From positions 1 through 35,748 of the forward strand of contig OMTF01000043.1 of assembly GCA_900313925.1 (NCBI GenBank): DNA of 35,748 nucleotides, written 5' to 3'. The notes under the pieces are model-generated. The model saw only the letters and a program-made list of their open reading frames with translations. It was not told the DNA's origin and searched no databases. Both the position numbers and the translations under genes were made by a program. Positions 1 to 9,627 of this stretch are shown one piece after another (the stretch's first letter is position 1; each line of letters starts with the position of its first letter). This DNA is from an uncultured Eubacteriales bacterium (GTDB lineage Bacteria; Bacillota; Clostridia; Oscillospirales; Oscillospiraceae).

Positions 1-2
1 CA

Positions 3-119
3 ACAGTGCGACACAGAGATGGATTCGCAGTCTGGGGGCATGTAGGAATAATCTTACCAGTTGATCTCTGTCAAGAAAAAACTCCGCAACAACTTGACGC
101 GGTCCTGGGGTGTCGCTGA
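3..119 (+). CDS. Possible 3' end of an upstream reading frame (unidentified)
   Basis: The frame starting at base 3 is open from the window edge to a TGA at 117-119 (about 38 codons) and then stops just before a good promoter. I do not recognise the peptide. It is slightly less AT-rich than the genes that follow. It may be the tail of a preceding gene or chance. Confidence 0.2.
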   Translation, partial: TVRHRDGFAVWGHVGIILPVDLCQEKTPQQLDAVLGCR

Positions 120-120
120 A

Positions 121-149
121 TTGAATTTCGTATAACAATAAAGTATAAT
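121..149 (+). promoter_or_regulatory. Sigma-A promoter of the polysaccharide genes
   Basis: TTGAAT at 121-126 and a perfect TATAAT at 144-149 are separated by 17 bp. The predicted start near 156 leaves a short leader before the ATG at 182. This is the only strong promoter seen in front of the 182-4115 gene group. Confidence 0.6.
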
Positions 150-181
150 GGCTTGGACCACGGTAAAAGGACAAATGTAAA

Positions 182-1576
182 ATGAATATAGTACTAAAAG
201 AATTAGGTAAAATCGGAAATTGGACAAGTAACCTTGGGGAGAAAAAACGTTCGTCTGTACGTGTGTTTTTATATTGTCTTGTTTTTTTAGCGGGAATGTA
301 TTATGCCTGCATCCCAATTCCAGTCCATTTACTCTACAAGTGTTTGATCGGCGTCGTTTTAATTGGCTTGATTATTGTATTCACTTTGCCGTCACATCTA
401 GAAACGCCAAGATTCTCTAAGTTCTTTGTGACACTTTGGTATCTTTTCTCTTTTTCCGAATTAATCAGCGCAATTTTCGTATCTGTCGAATATTACCCAA
501 TGTCATTGATTTTTTTAGTGGCATTTCCTTTATTATTTCTTTCATGGAACAGTAGAAAAGATTATGACTCGTTATTTTACGAAGTTGCAATAGCAGGTAA
601 TATATGTATCCTGTTGTTTTTGATTATTTCAATTTTCTTGTCCCCAATCAAAGACACGGCATACACAGGGATTACTGGAAACCCTAATAGTGTTGGTCAA
701 TGGATGGCTTTTGGCTTCCCGCTAATTTGGTTATTATTTCAGTCATCTAACAAACAGAATATTTGGTGGCAAATTCTCTATTGCTCAGAGCTTGGTTTGA
801 TTTGTCTATTTATTATAATGGCTAGAGGACGGACTGCTCTGCTAACTGTCGCAATAGGGGCTCTATTTGGTATTGTTTCTACCGTAAAAGCTCGTAACCA
901 TAAAATAATATTAAGGTTCAAACGCTTTGTTCTTGTAGTTGGATGCAGTGTTCTGGTTGTTTTTGCTTCCTGGCTAATCAATCAACATCTTTCACCGTAT
1001 CTGAACTCCGTGGTCCATGATTATATACCATTTTCTCAAATGGAAACAGATAGTTCACAAGAAGGCAACGGTTTTAAAGAAAATAGTGAAAGCGAAAACA
1101 TGCTATATAGCTGTTCAAAAGCGCTCGAGAGATTTTTTATTCGTATAGTAGGTAAAGATAAACAGACAGAAAAATTTGAAGACTACAGTTCTGGAAGGTC
1201 AGGAATTTGGATTGAAGCAATACATCGATCAAATTGGTTGGGGCATCCAAGTAGAGAGCATATTATAACAAGACGAAATGGTGATGTTGGAAATAACACT
1301 CACAATACTGTACTTCAAAGGATTTATGATAATGGAATCATTTCTGGAATTCTTTTCTTAGTAATGATAATAGCCTCCTTCATATCGTTTCTTTCTCGGT
1401 CTATGTCTTTAAAAAAAACATCCGTTATAAATCGTTTTTGCCTGATAGTTCACGCGAGTTTTTTAACGATGTCATTAGTTACAAGTCTGACCCTTCCATT
1501 TATATATTTGCTGGAATTCTTATATTATTTAACATATGCAGTTCTTTTTGATGGAGGCAAGGTTCATGCGGAGTAG
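182..1576 (+). CDS. O-antigen ligase / Wzy-type polysaccharide polymerase
   Basis: A 464-residue integral membrane protein with about ten hydrophobic segments, likely acting on lipid-linked glycan at the outer face of the cytoplasmic membrane. After a long extracytoplasmic loop (about residues 285-380) it carries the family hallmark: a GRSGIW block, then NNTHNTVLQRIYDNGI, matching the conserved Arg and the H-N dyad of the O-antigen ligase/polymerase superfamily (PF04932). In a gram-positive bacterium this would be a capsule repeat-unit polymerase or a ligase; sequence alone does not decide. An AAAGGAC ribosome site lies about 10 nt before the ATG. The 3' end overlaps the flippase gene by 11 nt, so the two are translationally coupled. 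A second, decayed polymerase lies at 6.0-7.1 kb, so this may be the only working one here. Confidence 0.8.
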   Translation: MNIVLKELGKIGNWTSNLGEKKRSSVRVFLYCLVFLAGMYYACIPIPVHLLYKCLIGVVLIGLIIVFTLPSHLETPRFSKFFVTLWYLFSFSELISAIFVSVEYYPMSLIFLVAFPLLFLSWNSRKDYDSLFYEVAIAGNICILLFLIISIFLSPIKDTAYTGITGNPNSVGQWMAFGFPLIWLLFQSSNKQNIWWQILYCSELGLICLFIIMARGRTALLTVAIGALFGIVSTVKARNHKIILRFKRFVLVVGCSVLVVFASWLINQHLSPYLNSVVHDYIPFSQMETDSSQEGNGFKENSESENMLYSCSKALERFFIRIVGKDKQTEKFEDYSSGRSGIWIEAIHRSNWLGHPSREHIITRRNGDVGNNTHNTVLQRIYDNGIISGILFLVMIIASFISFLSRSMSLKKTSVINRFCLIVHASFLTMSLVTSLTLPFIYLLEFLYYLTYAVLFDGGKVHAE

Positions 1577-2873
1577 TGAACTTTGTAAAACATTACAGGC
1601 TCAAATTGTGAATATTGCGAAGAAAGGATTCTTTCATATTTTCGGCTCTAGCATCATCAATAACATTGTCCTTTTTATTTCGAATATTTTAATTGCCAGA
1701 ATTATTCCTAAAGAGAGCTATGGTGTATATGTGTATGCTAACAATATTGTGAATTTCTTTTTGTTAGCAAGAGGTCTCGGCCTTTCCTCAGGTATTATTC
1801 AATTTGTGTCTGAAGCACGGGATACTACTATTAAAGACCAAATATATCGATACAGTCTATCGGTAGGGAATCGCATAAACCTTGTGCTTTCAGTTGGAAT
1901 TATTGCATATGCTTTTTTGGGTCCTGTAACAATTGATGGTGCAAAACCATATGTCATTGCCATGTGTTTTCTTCCATATATACAATGGATATATGATTAT
2001 TTCCTCACATATTTTCGAGCTCAAAGGATGAATAAGGCATATTCCAGAATTACAAATCTAAATACGATTCTGTATTTTGTTTTTTCTGTTCTGGGTTGCT
2101 GGATTTGGGGCATCGTAGGAATTATCTTTGGGCGCTATATTTCATATATTATTAGTTTCTTCTTTATATGGAAAAAAATGGATGGTGATTTGACCCGCAT
2201 CTTAAAAAGTAACGGAAATGCATGTCCTGATAAAAAACCATTATTAAAGTATTCCATAGGTTGCTTTACCAGCAATGCACTTTCTGAACTCTTGTACTTA
2301 TTGGATGTGTATCTGATTGGCCTTATCATAGCTGATTCGGCTATCCTTGCTTCCTATAAAGTGGCGACCCAAATTCCAACAGCGTTGTTAATAATCCCTA
2401 CATCTGCCGTTATTTTTATCTACCCATATTTTGCAGAACATCACCTTGATAAGAACTGGCTGAAAAAAAATATTCGGAGCGTCCTTTTAATTTTGCTAAT
2501 AGTAAATTGTCTGTTAGGCCTTTTGGGTTATACTTTTGCCCCTTCTATTATTGAACTTCTTTGGGGGACAAAATATGAAGATGCATTGCCTGTTTTTCGA
2601 ATTCTTATGATTAACTATGTCATTTCAGGAACATTAAGAGTTCCATGCGGTAACATATTAGCTATGCTTCGAAAAGTAAAGGCAAACATTTTTGCGAGTG
2701 CCATAGCGGGAATTTCCAATATTATTTTTGATATCGTTTTTATTTCTAGATGGGGTTCTCTTGGTGCTGCTTACGCGACCGTATTGGTAGTGCTGATAAC
2801 GTCCGCTTTTTCTTTCCTTTATCTTGTGCGAGCAATTCGGGAGCTCCCTAATTTAGAGGAACCGGAAACATGA
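1566..2873 (+). CDS. Wzx-type polysaccharide flippase (MOP superfamily)
   Basis: A 435-residue protein with 12-14 predicted membrane segments and the N-terminal pattern of polysaccharide exporters (PF01943): a cytoplasmic lead, then a first helix followed by the ARIIPKESYG motif, where a 'lar.l.p..yG' block is typical. It would translocate undecaprenyl-linked repeat units across the membrane. I chose ATG 1566 because GGAGG at 1553-1557 sits 8 nt upstream; an in-frame ATG at 1536 has no such site. It overlaps the preceding polymerase gene by 11 nt and is followed 9 nt later by a glycosyltransferase, as expected for one capsule operon. Confidence 0.85.
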   Translation: MRSSELCKTLQAQIVNIAKKGFFHIFGSSIINNIVLFISNILIARIIPKESYGVYVYANNIVNFFLLARGLGLSSGIIQFVSEARDTTIKDQIYRYSLSVGNRINLVLSVGIIAYAFLGPVTIDGAKPYVIAMCFLPYIQWIYDYFLTYFRAQRMNKAYSRITNLNTILYFVFSVLGCWIWGIVGIIFGRYISYIISFFFIWKKMDGDLTRILKSNGNACPDKKPLLKYSIGCFTSNALSELLYLLDVYLIGLIIADSAILASYKVATQIPTALLIIPTSAVIFIYPYFAEHHLDKNWLKKNIRSVLLILLIVNCLLGLLGYTFAPSIIELLWGTKYEDALPVFRILMINYVISGTLRVPCGNILAMLRKVKANIFASAIAGISNIIFDIVFISRWGSLGAAYATVLVVLITSAFSFLYLVRAIRELPNLEEPET

Positions 2874-2882
2874 GGTGATTGA

Positions 2883-4115
2883 ATGTATAAATTGTTATTG
2901 ATTACAAATGGTTTTCCATATGGTAATAGTGAAAAAGGATTTATTACTACAGAAGTTGAAGAGCTTTCCCATTTTTTTGAAATTCATATATTATGCTTAT
3001 TAAACAAAGAACTAATTAATGAAGGTATTCAAGGGGAAGATATATGCTGGAAAGAATCATATCCATTAATATCCCCAAAACTTTCCATAAGCATTGCTTT
3101 ACGGCAAATCGTAAAGAAAGACGTGCTTTCAGAACTACAAAGGGCACGCTCCATAAAAGGGGTGAATTTTCATATTGCTAGATCCGTACTTTCCTACTCT
3201 GCCAGAGCTGATATTTACCAAAAAATAATATTGGATATTTGCGGCAAACAATGCATTGACCTTATTTATACTTATTGGTGTACCCCGGCTACGCTGGCAG
3301 CCGTAAGGTTAAAACAGTTATCTTCCATAAAAGTTGTTACGCGATTTCACGGCTATGATTTATATAATGAAAGGGCTGATACAGGCTGGCTTCCCTTTCG
3401 ACATGAGATAGGAAGTCTGTGTGATAAGCTCTTTTTTGTGAGTAAAGCTGGCAAAGACTATTTTAACTCAAATTGGAATTTTGAAAGCAAATCAAAGGTT
3501 TCATACCTCGGCTGCCCCGATATGCAGCAGGACCAGACTGCAAAGAGCAACGCACTTCACATTGCAAGTTGTTCAAATCTCATACCATTAAAAAGAGTTC
3601 ATTTAATTATCGAAGCTTTGGAGCAACTACCAGACTCTGTAGAAGTTTCTTGGATCCATATTGGTGGTGGTGAACTTCTGCCGATACTGCAAGAAGAAGC
3701 ATCGGTTCGTCTCGCTACAAAGCCGGTTCGTTATAAGTTTTATGGTGCTGTGCCCCATGATGATGTTGAAAGGATTTTTAAATCGGAAAATGTGAATTTG
3801 TTTATTACAACCTCTGCCACTGAAGGCGGCGTGCCAATAAGCCTTGTGGAGGCTTTTTCCATGGGAATTCCAGCAATTGGAACGGACGTTGGCGGCATCC
3901 CGGAAGCGATAAGAGATGGATATAACGGTTTTTTACTAAGAAAAAATGCTGCCGTTTCGGAAATTTCTCTTGCCTTGATGAAATATGCCCTAAAATCGCC
4001 AGAAGAAAGAGCCATATTTTCGTTAAATGCCAGAACTACTTGGGAACAACATTTTAACGCGCGGGACAAAGCCAAAGAGTTTTGCAGAGATTTGCAAGAT
4101 CTTTTTATTTCCTAG
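2883..4115 (+). CDS. Glycosyltransferase family 4 (GT-B fold)
   Basis: A 410-residue cytoplasmic glycosyltransferase. The N-terminal half has a Rossmann-like start (LLLITNGFPYGNSEKGFI) and an acceptor-side RFHGYDLY motif. The C-terminal half has the donor-binding features of GT4: SNLIPLKRVHLIIEAL, then EGGVPISLVEAFSMGIPAIG, which is the E-x7-E nucleotide-sugar motif, and a GGIPEAI/NGFLL ending. Donor and acceptor cannot be predicted. A GAGGTGATTG site precedes the ATG and only 9 nt separate it from the flippase stop, so it is the third gene of the operon. The start resembles colanic-acid WcaL-like transferases, but that is only a family resemblance. Confidence 0.85.
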   Translation: MYKLLLITNGFPYGNSEKGFITTEVEELSHFFEIHILCLLNKELINEGIQGEDICWKESYPLISPKLSISIALRQIVKKDVLSELQRARSIKGVNFHIARSVLSYSARADIYQKIILDICGKQCIDLIYTYWCTPATLAAVRLKQLSSIKVVTRFHGYDLYNERADTGWLPFRHEIGSLCDKLFFVSKAGKDYFNSNWNFESKSKVSYLGCPDMQQDQTAKSNALHIASCSNLIPLKRVHLIIEALEQLPDSVEVSWIHIGGGELLPILQEEASVRLATKPVRYKFYGAVPHDDVERIFKSENVNLFITTSATEGGVPISLVEAFSMGIPAIGTDVGGIPEAIRDGYNGFLLRKNAAVSEISLALMKYALKSPEERAIFSLNARTTWEQHFNARDKAKEFCRDLQDLFIS

Positions 4116-4209
4116 CGAATTAAATCTTTTTTTATTCAGTTTGATCAACATTATAGCTACCCACATCATGATACTATAAAAATTTACATTCTACTTACAA
4201 GAAAAATAA

Positions 4210-5907
4210 ATGGTGATGAGGAATATAAAGCATATGACAAGATGGTTCTTCGGGAAAACGACCCAGCTCTCTGAAAGCATTCATATTTCTGATACCGAAT
4301 ATGGTTATCTGCTTAGAGGAAAGCCTTCTATTATAGAGGACAGTATCGTAATCGACAATAACGACTGGTTTTTACTCCTTGATGGTTTCATATTAAATAA
4401 ATCATTACTTTTAGCACGAAGTGCTCTTTCTTGGCCGGAAACATTGTTTGGTCTTTATCGTTCATACGGAAATGAATTTATTTTAAAATTTAAAGGAAGC
4501 TTTGCTGGAATCCTTATTGATAAAAAGAAAAAGACGTGTATTGGCTTTGTCGACCCTATCGGAGATAGACCTATTTTTTACGCTTCTAATGGAGTCATTT
4601 CTTCCGATTTTAATTGGATTGTTGAATGGATGAACGAACAGAACTACTCACTGTCTCCAGACATTGAAGGAACAAAACGTTTTCTGCTTTTTGGCTATAT
4701 GGTTGATGGTAAAACACATGTCAAGGAAATAACCAGAGTTTTCCCTGGAAACATCCTTGATATTTCTACTATGGCAGAGAGCGCATACTTCCGTTTTTCA
4801 AATGCCAAGCCTTTAACATGTTCGGATGAAGAGATCATTGAACAAATTGAGGATTCTTTCAAACGAGCTTTAAAACTTGAGTTTGAGAAGGATGAAGAGC
4901 ACCATTGTCGGCACCTCGTGGATTTAAGCGGCGGTATGGATGCGCGAACAGTTTGCTATATTGCAAAAACGAATGGGTTTGAAAATATTACGAATATCAT
5001 TTATTCTCAATCCAATTCCTACGAACGGAAGATAGCGGAACAGATTGCTAAAGATCTAAATAATGAATATTTCTTTTATTCATTGGATTCCGCCAAATTT
5101 ATCTATGATATAGATAGGATTACTGATTTAAATTATGGCTTAACGTATTATGCTGGAACGACAGGAGTTATAAGAATACTCGGGGCACTAGATAACAGTA
5201 CGTTTGGTATAGAACACACAGGTATTTTGGGCGATGTTTACGAGGGGAGTTTTGCTCTTCACCCCTACTTTGAAAAACCTTTTATTGATTCTAGGTGGCG
5301 ATTTTGTAAAACCGGGAATCTGGATATTGATACCTCATTTTTACAAAACTTTCCCGAAAATGAACTATATGGCTTTTATACCAGAGGATTGCTTGCTGGT
5401 GCTACTACTTCTTTAATAAGAAGGCCGTTCTTTGAAACATTTTCCCCTTTTCAAGATACTGACTGGCTGAACTTGTACTTTTCTATTCCGCTACAAAAAA
5501 GAATGAAAGAAAAAATATACCTAAAATGGTTAAGAGATAAGCATCCTGCTGCATTAAAAATCCCCTATGCGCGATTGATGTGCAATGCTGAAAGCAGCAA
5601 ATTACATGTAGCATTAAAAACATATCCGTATCGTGCCGTGAATAAGTACCTTTATGCTGTTCTTAATCACATAGGCTTTCCGATCGAAACAAATTCACGT
5701 TTAACTATGAACCCCTTTGAATATTGGTGGAATACAAATGCAGGGCTTCGCAAATTTGTCACAGAATACTTTGAAGACAACCTTGAGAGATTATCGGTTG
5801 ATAGAAATCTATATAGTTTTGCTAAGACGGTTTATGCACAAGGAAGTCTGTTGGACAAAACAGTTGTCATGACAGTGCTTTCTGTATACAAGCGATACTT
5901 TTGTTGA
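4210..5907 (+). CDS. Asparagine-synthetase-like protein of the glycan locus
   Basis: A 565-residue protein with the asparagine synthase layout: an N-terminal Ntn-glutaminase-like half (about residues 1-190, with GSFAGILIDKK and DPIGDRPIFY blocks) and a C-terminal ATP-pyrophosphatase half whose P-loop reads SGGMDA at residues 240-245, where the family usually has SGGxDS. There is no Cys at position 2, so the glutaminase half should be inactive and ammonia would come from elsewhere, if the enzyme amidates at all. Relatives sit in capsule clusters and may amidate uronic acids or other glycan carboxylates; that role is inference. The start is uncertain: ATG 4210 has little ribosome site, while ATG 4234 has GAGG 12 nt upstream. 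It follows the preceding gene after 94 nt of AT-rich DNA. Confidence 0.7.
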   Translation: MVMRNIKHMTRWFFGKTTQLSESIHISDTEYGYLLRGKPSIIEDSIVIDNNDWFLLLDGFILNKSLLLARSALSWPETLFGLYRSYGNEFILKFKGSFAGILIDKKKKTCIGFVDPIGDRPIFYASNGVISSDFNWIVEWMNEQNYSLSPDIEGTKRFLLFGYMVDGKTHVKEITRVFPGNILDISTMAESAYFRFSNAKPLTCSDEEIIEQIEDSFKRALKLEFEKDEEHHCRHLVDLSGGMDARTVCYIAKTNGFENITNIIYSQSNSYERKIAEQIAKDLNNEYFFYSLDSAKFIYDIDRITDLNYGLTYYAGTTGVIRILGALDNSTFGIEHTGILGDVYEGSFALHPYFEKPFIDSRWRFCKTGNLDIDTSFLQNFPENELYGFYTRGLLAGATTSLIRRPFFETFSPFQDTDWLNLYFSIPLQKRMKEKIYLKWLRDKHPAALKIPYARLMCNAESSKLHVALKTYPYRAVNKYLYAVLNHIGFPIETNSRLTMNPFEYWWNTNAGLRKFVTEYFEDNLERLSVDRNLYSFAKTVYAQGSLLDKTVVMTVLSVYKRYFC

Positions 5908-5941
5908 GTGTGTTTGAAAGTTTTTGTAAACAGCAAAAACT
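5906..5941 (+). repeat. Direct repeat copy A, resembling an IS256-type terminal end
   Basis: This 36-base sequence begins GAGTGTGTTT and matches about 31 of 35 positions of the copy at 10949-10985 in the same orientation. It overlaps the last two bases of the previous gene's stop codon. The GAGTGTG...TGTAAACA pattern resembles ends of IS256-family elements, an assignment from memory. A stem-loop follows at 5982-6016 (ATATTGC/GCAATAT with an inner GGCGA/TCGCC stem), so 5906-6017 may be the end of a lost IS. Confidence 0.6.
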
Positions 5942-6017
5942 CTTCGCTCTTTGCCTAATCTGGAGAGCCGGACGACTTCAAATATTGCGGCGATCAGCTT
6001 CGCCGGGCTGCAATATC

Positions 6018-7122
6018 AGGGAGAATTAAAAACTTTTGCTTGTACTAATTCCGGGAGCGATATTTCTGCTCTATATAATTATAAAAACAATTTGACAATA
6101 ATTGACATTTCAGGGAATGTAGTTACGGATTTCAATCTTATTTTTGCAAACAGCCCCTTGGCAGAAGAAATCCATGCAATATTCAAGAAGAAATCCTCAG
6201 TAATCAAAATGCAGTACGGGAATTGTCCACGTTTTCAATATCTTTTTGATTGCTGTCACGGCTACCCAATTTACAATGTACATCGTATACTTGGAAGTGT
6301 TCGGATATATTCCCCTGCTGAAATTGTTTACGCATGATGGATATTTAAACTACGAACTTAAAAGGCAGCGCATTGCTTCAATTACGATAGAAAACACGGG
6401 ATTATTAAACTTGGGCTTATATTTGGAATAGCCGCTGGCTTCATATATTTCCCTAGCCCCGAGCCTACACTCTTTCTAAAAAGGACACCAAATGGATTAC
6501 TCTTGCTGTAATAACGGCTATGATTTCCATAGAAATTGAAACACGAGATTTCTTAAAGAGCCCCCTAGTGTTTCATTTACTGGTATATTTTTTGATCGTC
6601 GTATTCTATCGAAAAGACATCAAAGACTGGATTATGATTGCCTTTGCGGTAGTATGTGCATGCTTGTTAATGCTTTTCTAAAGAACGGAAGGTTATTCAG
6701 GGTCATTCCTTGACATATATCATTTAAGTGGACGAAGCCTCTATCCAACCATTTTGAAGCTTATAGGCTAAAATCTGGCAACGCATTTGAGAAATGGGCG
6801 GATCGTGATGGAATTTTATGGCAGCGGGCATGTATTTGGAAGTACAGCGGGCGTAGTGAATGCCAACTATATTAGTGAAGCTTATGTGCACTGGGGCTTT
6901 CTGGAAGTATTTCTTTCTGCCATTTGAGGGGCAGCTGTTATAGCGCATATATTATGATTTTGAAAGAAACATAACACCAGCCGCAATAGCTTTCTTAGCA
7001 GTTATGACTGTGACGCTAGGCAATACATCGCAGGGGGATTCGTAGATTTTGTTGATAGTTCCTCTTTGATAGTTGAGGTTATAGGATTTTTGTTCATTAT
7101 CATGATAAAATTATCGCGTTGA
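6018..7122 (+). pseudogene. Decayed oligosaccharide repeat-unit polymerase (Wzy-like)
   Basis: No single frame spans the region, but hydrophobic and family-like stretches appear one after another in different frames. They are LLLVLIPGAIFLLYIIIK near 6035; FGYIPLLKLF followed by DGYLNYELKRQRI around 6310-6375; a membrane stretch ending FYRKDIKDWIMIAF before a stop near 6680; then STAGVVNANYISEAYVHWG at 6840-6900, interrupted by an in-frame TGA at 6925-6927; and FVDSSSLIVEVIGFLF before the final TGA at 7120-7122. The VNANxISEAYxxxG pattern is typical of Wzy-like polymerases. At least three frameshifts and several stops make it non-functional. A frame open from TTG 5951 to 6337 probably reads partly out of the original frame. 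The following 263 bp up to 7385 hold no gene; a short hairpin (CGCAGA 7140-7145 / TCTGCG 7152-7157) marks its start. Confidence 0.7.
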
Positions 7123-7385
7123 TTAGGAAACTGTTTTTCCGCAGAAAACCCTCTGCGCAGGAATGGAACAAGAAATAAAAACCTGCAATAGCCCTGCCGC
7201 GAAGGCTGCAGAGCTTATAAAAATACAGATAGAAATATATATTTTATATTATATGAAAAAATATATTTGTAATAGTTTCATTTAAAAATATCAAGGTAAA
7301 GAAACCAAATTATAAGAACCACGACTGCTGTTATTGCAGAAAAAAACACGCGGTTTGCAGGATTGCTGACGGATGGAGGAAGCGG

Positions 7386-8483
7386 ATGAAGATTCTCTTT
7401 TTTGCCTCGGCAAAAAGCATTCATACCAAAAAATGGTGTCGCTGGTTTACGGAGCAGGGACATGAGGTTGCAGTTCTTACATTTCATAATGACGCGATTG
7501 AAAATACAAAGGTGTTTCCAATCAAAACAAAAATAAACACTGACGGAGGCGATCTGGCAAAGCTGAACTATCTGACCCATCGCATGGAAATTCGCAACAC
7601 TATACGCAAAATACAGCCGGACATAATAAATGTACACTACGCAACGAGCTATGGGGCTGCTGCCGCTGCGTCGGGCTTGAGAAACTATGTGCTTTCTGTC
7701 TGGGGTTCGGATATTTATGACTTTCCCCGGAAAAGTCCGGTACACAGGCAGCTTCTGGAGTTCAGCTTGCGAAAGGCAAAATATCTGTTTTCAACGAGCA
7801 GAGCAATGGCGAAAGAGACGGAAAAATATACAAAAAAGGAGATCATCATTACGCCATTCGGTGTCGATACGGCTCTTTTTTCTCCAGACAAGAGAATACG
7901 ACATGATGGCCGCTTTGTGATAGGAACTGTAAAATCACTTTATCCAAAATACGGCATCGATAAAATCCTCTTAGCGGCATCGGAAATCCTCCGCCGGGTA
8001 CCGGCTCTCCCGCTTGAAGTGCGCATTGCCGGCTCGGGCCCTTTAGAAGCGGAACTGAAAGAACTTTCCCGCAGGCTGAAACTTGAGGCTCATGTTACCT
8101 GGCTTGGTTATATTTCGCAGGAAGCAGCGTCTCTAGAATGGGCTAACATGGATTGTGCGGTTATACCATCTGAACTGGAATCCTTCGGCGTTTCAGCGGT
8201 AGAAGCCGAGGCAAGCGGTATTCCGGTTGTAATATCTGATGTTCCCGGACTTCAGGAAGCAACAGAACCCGGGGTCACCAGCCTTGTTGTTGATCGAAGG
8301 AATGTTGGGAAAATTGCTGATGCAGTTCTGGATTTATATTATGACAGAGAAAAAAGAGAATCCATGGGCAGGGCTGGCAGGGAATTTGCTTTGCAAAGGT
8401 ATAATTTAGATACATGTTTTCAAATTCCTGAACATTACTTTCAAATCTGGGCGCAGGAAAATAATGGTAAATATTTATTATAA
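7386..8483 (+). CDS. Glycosyltransferase family 4 (GT-B fold)
   Basis: A 365-residue cytoplasmic glycosyltransferase. It opens with the GT4 pattern MKILFFASAKSIHTKKWCRW, has the acceptor-side INVHYATSYG and SVWGSDIY motifs, the linker ITPFGVDTALFSP, and the C-terminal donor site with SELESFGVSAVEAEASGIPV, an E-x7-E arrangement. GGAGG lies 6 nt before the ATG. It is slightly less AT-rich than the 182-5907 genes and sits between two pseudogenes, followed immediately by another transferase gene. Donor sugar and linkage are unknown. Confidence 0.88.
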   Translation: MKILFFASAKSIHTKKWCRWFTEQGHEVAVLTFHNDAIENTKVFPIKTKINTDGGDLAKLNYLTHRMEIRNTIRKIQPDIINVHYATSYGAAAAASGLRNYVLSVWGSDIYDFPRKSPVHRQLLEFSLRKAKYLFSTSRAMAKETEKYTKKEIIITPFGVDTALFSPDKRIRHDGRFVIGTVKSLYPKYGIDKILLAASEILRRVPALPLEVRIAGSGPLEAELKELSRRLKLEAHVTWLGYISQEAASLEWANMDCAVIPSELESFGVSAVEAEASGIPVVISDVPGLQEATEPGVTSLVVDRRNVGKIADAVLDLYYDREKRESMGRAGREFALQRYNLDTCFQIPEHYFQIWAQENNGKYLL

Positions 8484-8502
8484 GGTGGTAAATGAAAAGG
8501 TT

Positions 8503-9609
8503 ATGAGAAACTGCATTTTTCACATCCCATACAAGATATCTAAGAATGGAACCGGGGCAAGAATGGTGCGGCCTCGAAAAATGATACAGGCATTTAGAGA
8601 TATTGGATACGATGTTTTTGTTATTGAAGGATGCTCCGAAGAACGCCAGATACAAATTCGCAGCCTTGAGCAGCAGATTCGGAGCGGCTGGAAATTTGAG
8701 TTTATGTACAGCGAGAGCAGTACAATGCCAACAATTCTGACCGATCCAGACCATCTTCCAAGACACCCTTTTATGGATTTCAGCTTCTTTAAGTATATAC
8801 AATCCTGTGGAATTCCAATCGGATTATTTTACGCAGATATTTATTGGAAATTTGCTGATTACGGTGCGAGACTTCCCTGGTGGAAGCGATCTGCGGCATT
8901 GCTCTGCTATCAGTACGATCTGAGAGAGTATGATAAATATCTCAGCAAATTTTACGGGCCCAATATACGTATCCTTCAGTATCTTGAAAACGACAAACTG
9001 TCTGCAATCTACTCGAACCTCTTACCAGGCGCAGATAATCTAAAGTGCCCGATGAAATGCTATGCAAACCGGAATTTTGAAAAAGAACCTCTACAGATTC
9101 TTTATGTTGGTGGTCTTGGCAATCAATATCAGATTGCAGAACTGGTTAAAGCGGTTGCTTCTCTCCAGGAATGTGAGCTTGTCCTCTGCTGCCGGAAAAC
9201 TGAGTGGGAAAAAACAGAACCAGCCTTAAAGGCAAACATGAGCAGCAGAATTCATGTTGTACACAAGTCAGGAGATGAACTGGAACCGTTATACAAAAAA
9301 GCGGATATCTGCTCTCTAATGTTCGAAAAAAGTGAATATAGAAACATGGCGATTCCGTTCAAGACCTTCGAGTACCTTGCCCATGAGAAGCCGATTCTCG
9401 CAACAGAAGAAACTGCAGGGGGAGAGCTTGTGCGCAGGCTCGGAATCGGCTGGTCCATCACGAACAGCGAAGAAGCTATCCGAACAGCCATTGAAGGAAT
9501 CCTGAGCAGCCCATCACAGCTTACGGAAAAGCAAATGGCAAGTAGACTGGCGAAGAAAGAGAACCTCTGGACAACACGTGCCAGACAGGTTGCTCGAGAT
9601 CTTGCATAA
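8503..9609 (+). CDS. Capsule-locus glycosyltransferase (GT-B, family 1/4-like)
   Basis: A 368-residue protein when started at ATG 8503 (MRNCIFHIPYKI). The frame is open back to ATG 8464 inside the previous gene. I prefer 8503 because homologues known to me begin with this HIPYKI segment and AAGGTGG lies 14 nt upstream. The N-terminal half carries SESSTMPTILTD and FYADIYWKF, seen in a recurrent capsule transferase family. The C-terminal half has LQILYVGGLGNQYQIAELV, the start of the donor domain, and PFKTFEYLAHEKPILATEE, where the nucleotide-sugar contact is expected. It starts 19 nt after the preceding stop, in one transcription unit with it and with the broken epimerase 18 nt downstream. Confidence 0.75.
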   Translation: MRNCIFHIPYKISKNGTGARMVRPRKMIQAFRDIGYDVFVIEGCSEERQIQIRSLEQQIRSGWKFEFMYSESSTMPTILTDPDHLPRHPFMDFSFFKYIQSCGIPIGLFYADIYWKFADYGARLPWWKRSAALLCYQYDLREYDKYLSKFYGPNIRILQYLENDKLSAIYSNLLPGADNLKCPMKCYANRNFEKEPLQILYVGGLGNQYQIAELVKAVASLQECELVLCCRKTEWEKTEPALKANMSSRIHVVHKSGDELEPLYKKADICSLMFEKSEYRNMAIPFKTFEYLAHEKPILATEETAGGELVRRLGIGWSITNSEEAIRTAIEGILSSPSQLTEKQMASRLAKKENLWTTRARQVARDLA

Positions 9610-9627
9610 AGAAAGTTTGAGAGAAAT

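Noticed and set aside
5951-6337. A real 128-codon gene starting at TTG 5951
   Set aside because: It has no ribosome site and begins inside the IS-like end. Hydrophobic polymerase-like sequence appears in another frame over the same bases, so it is part of the pseudogene.
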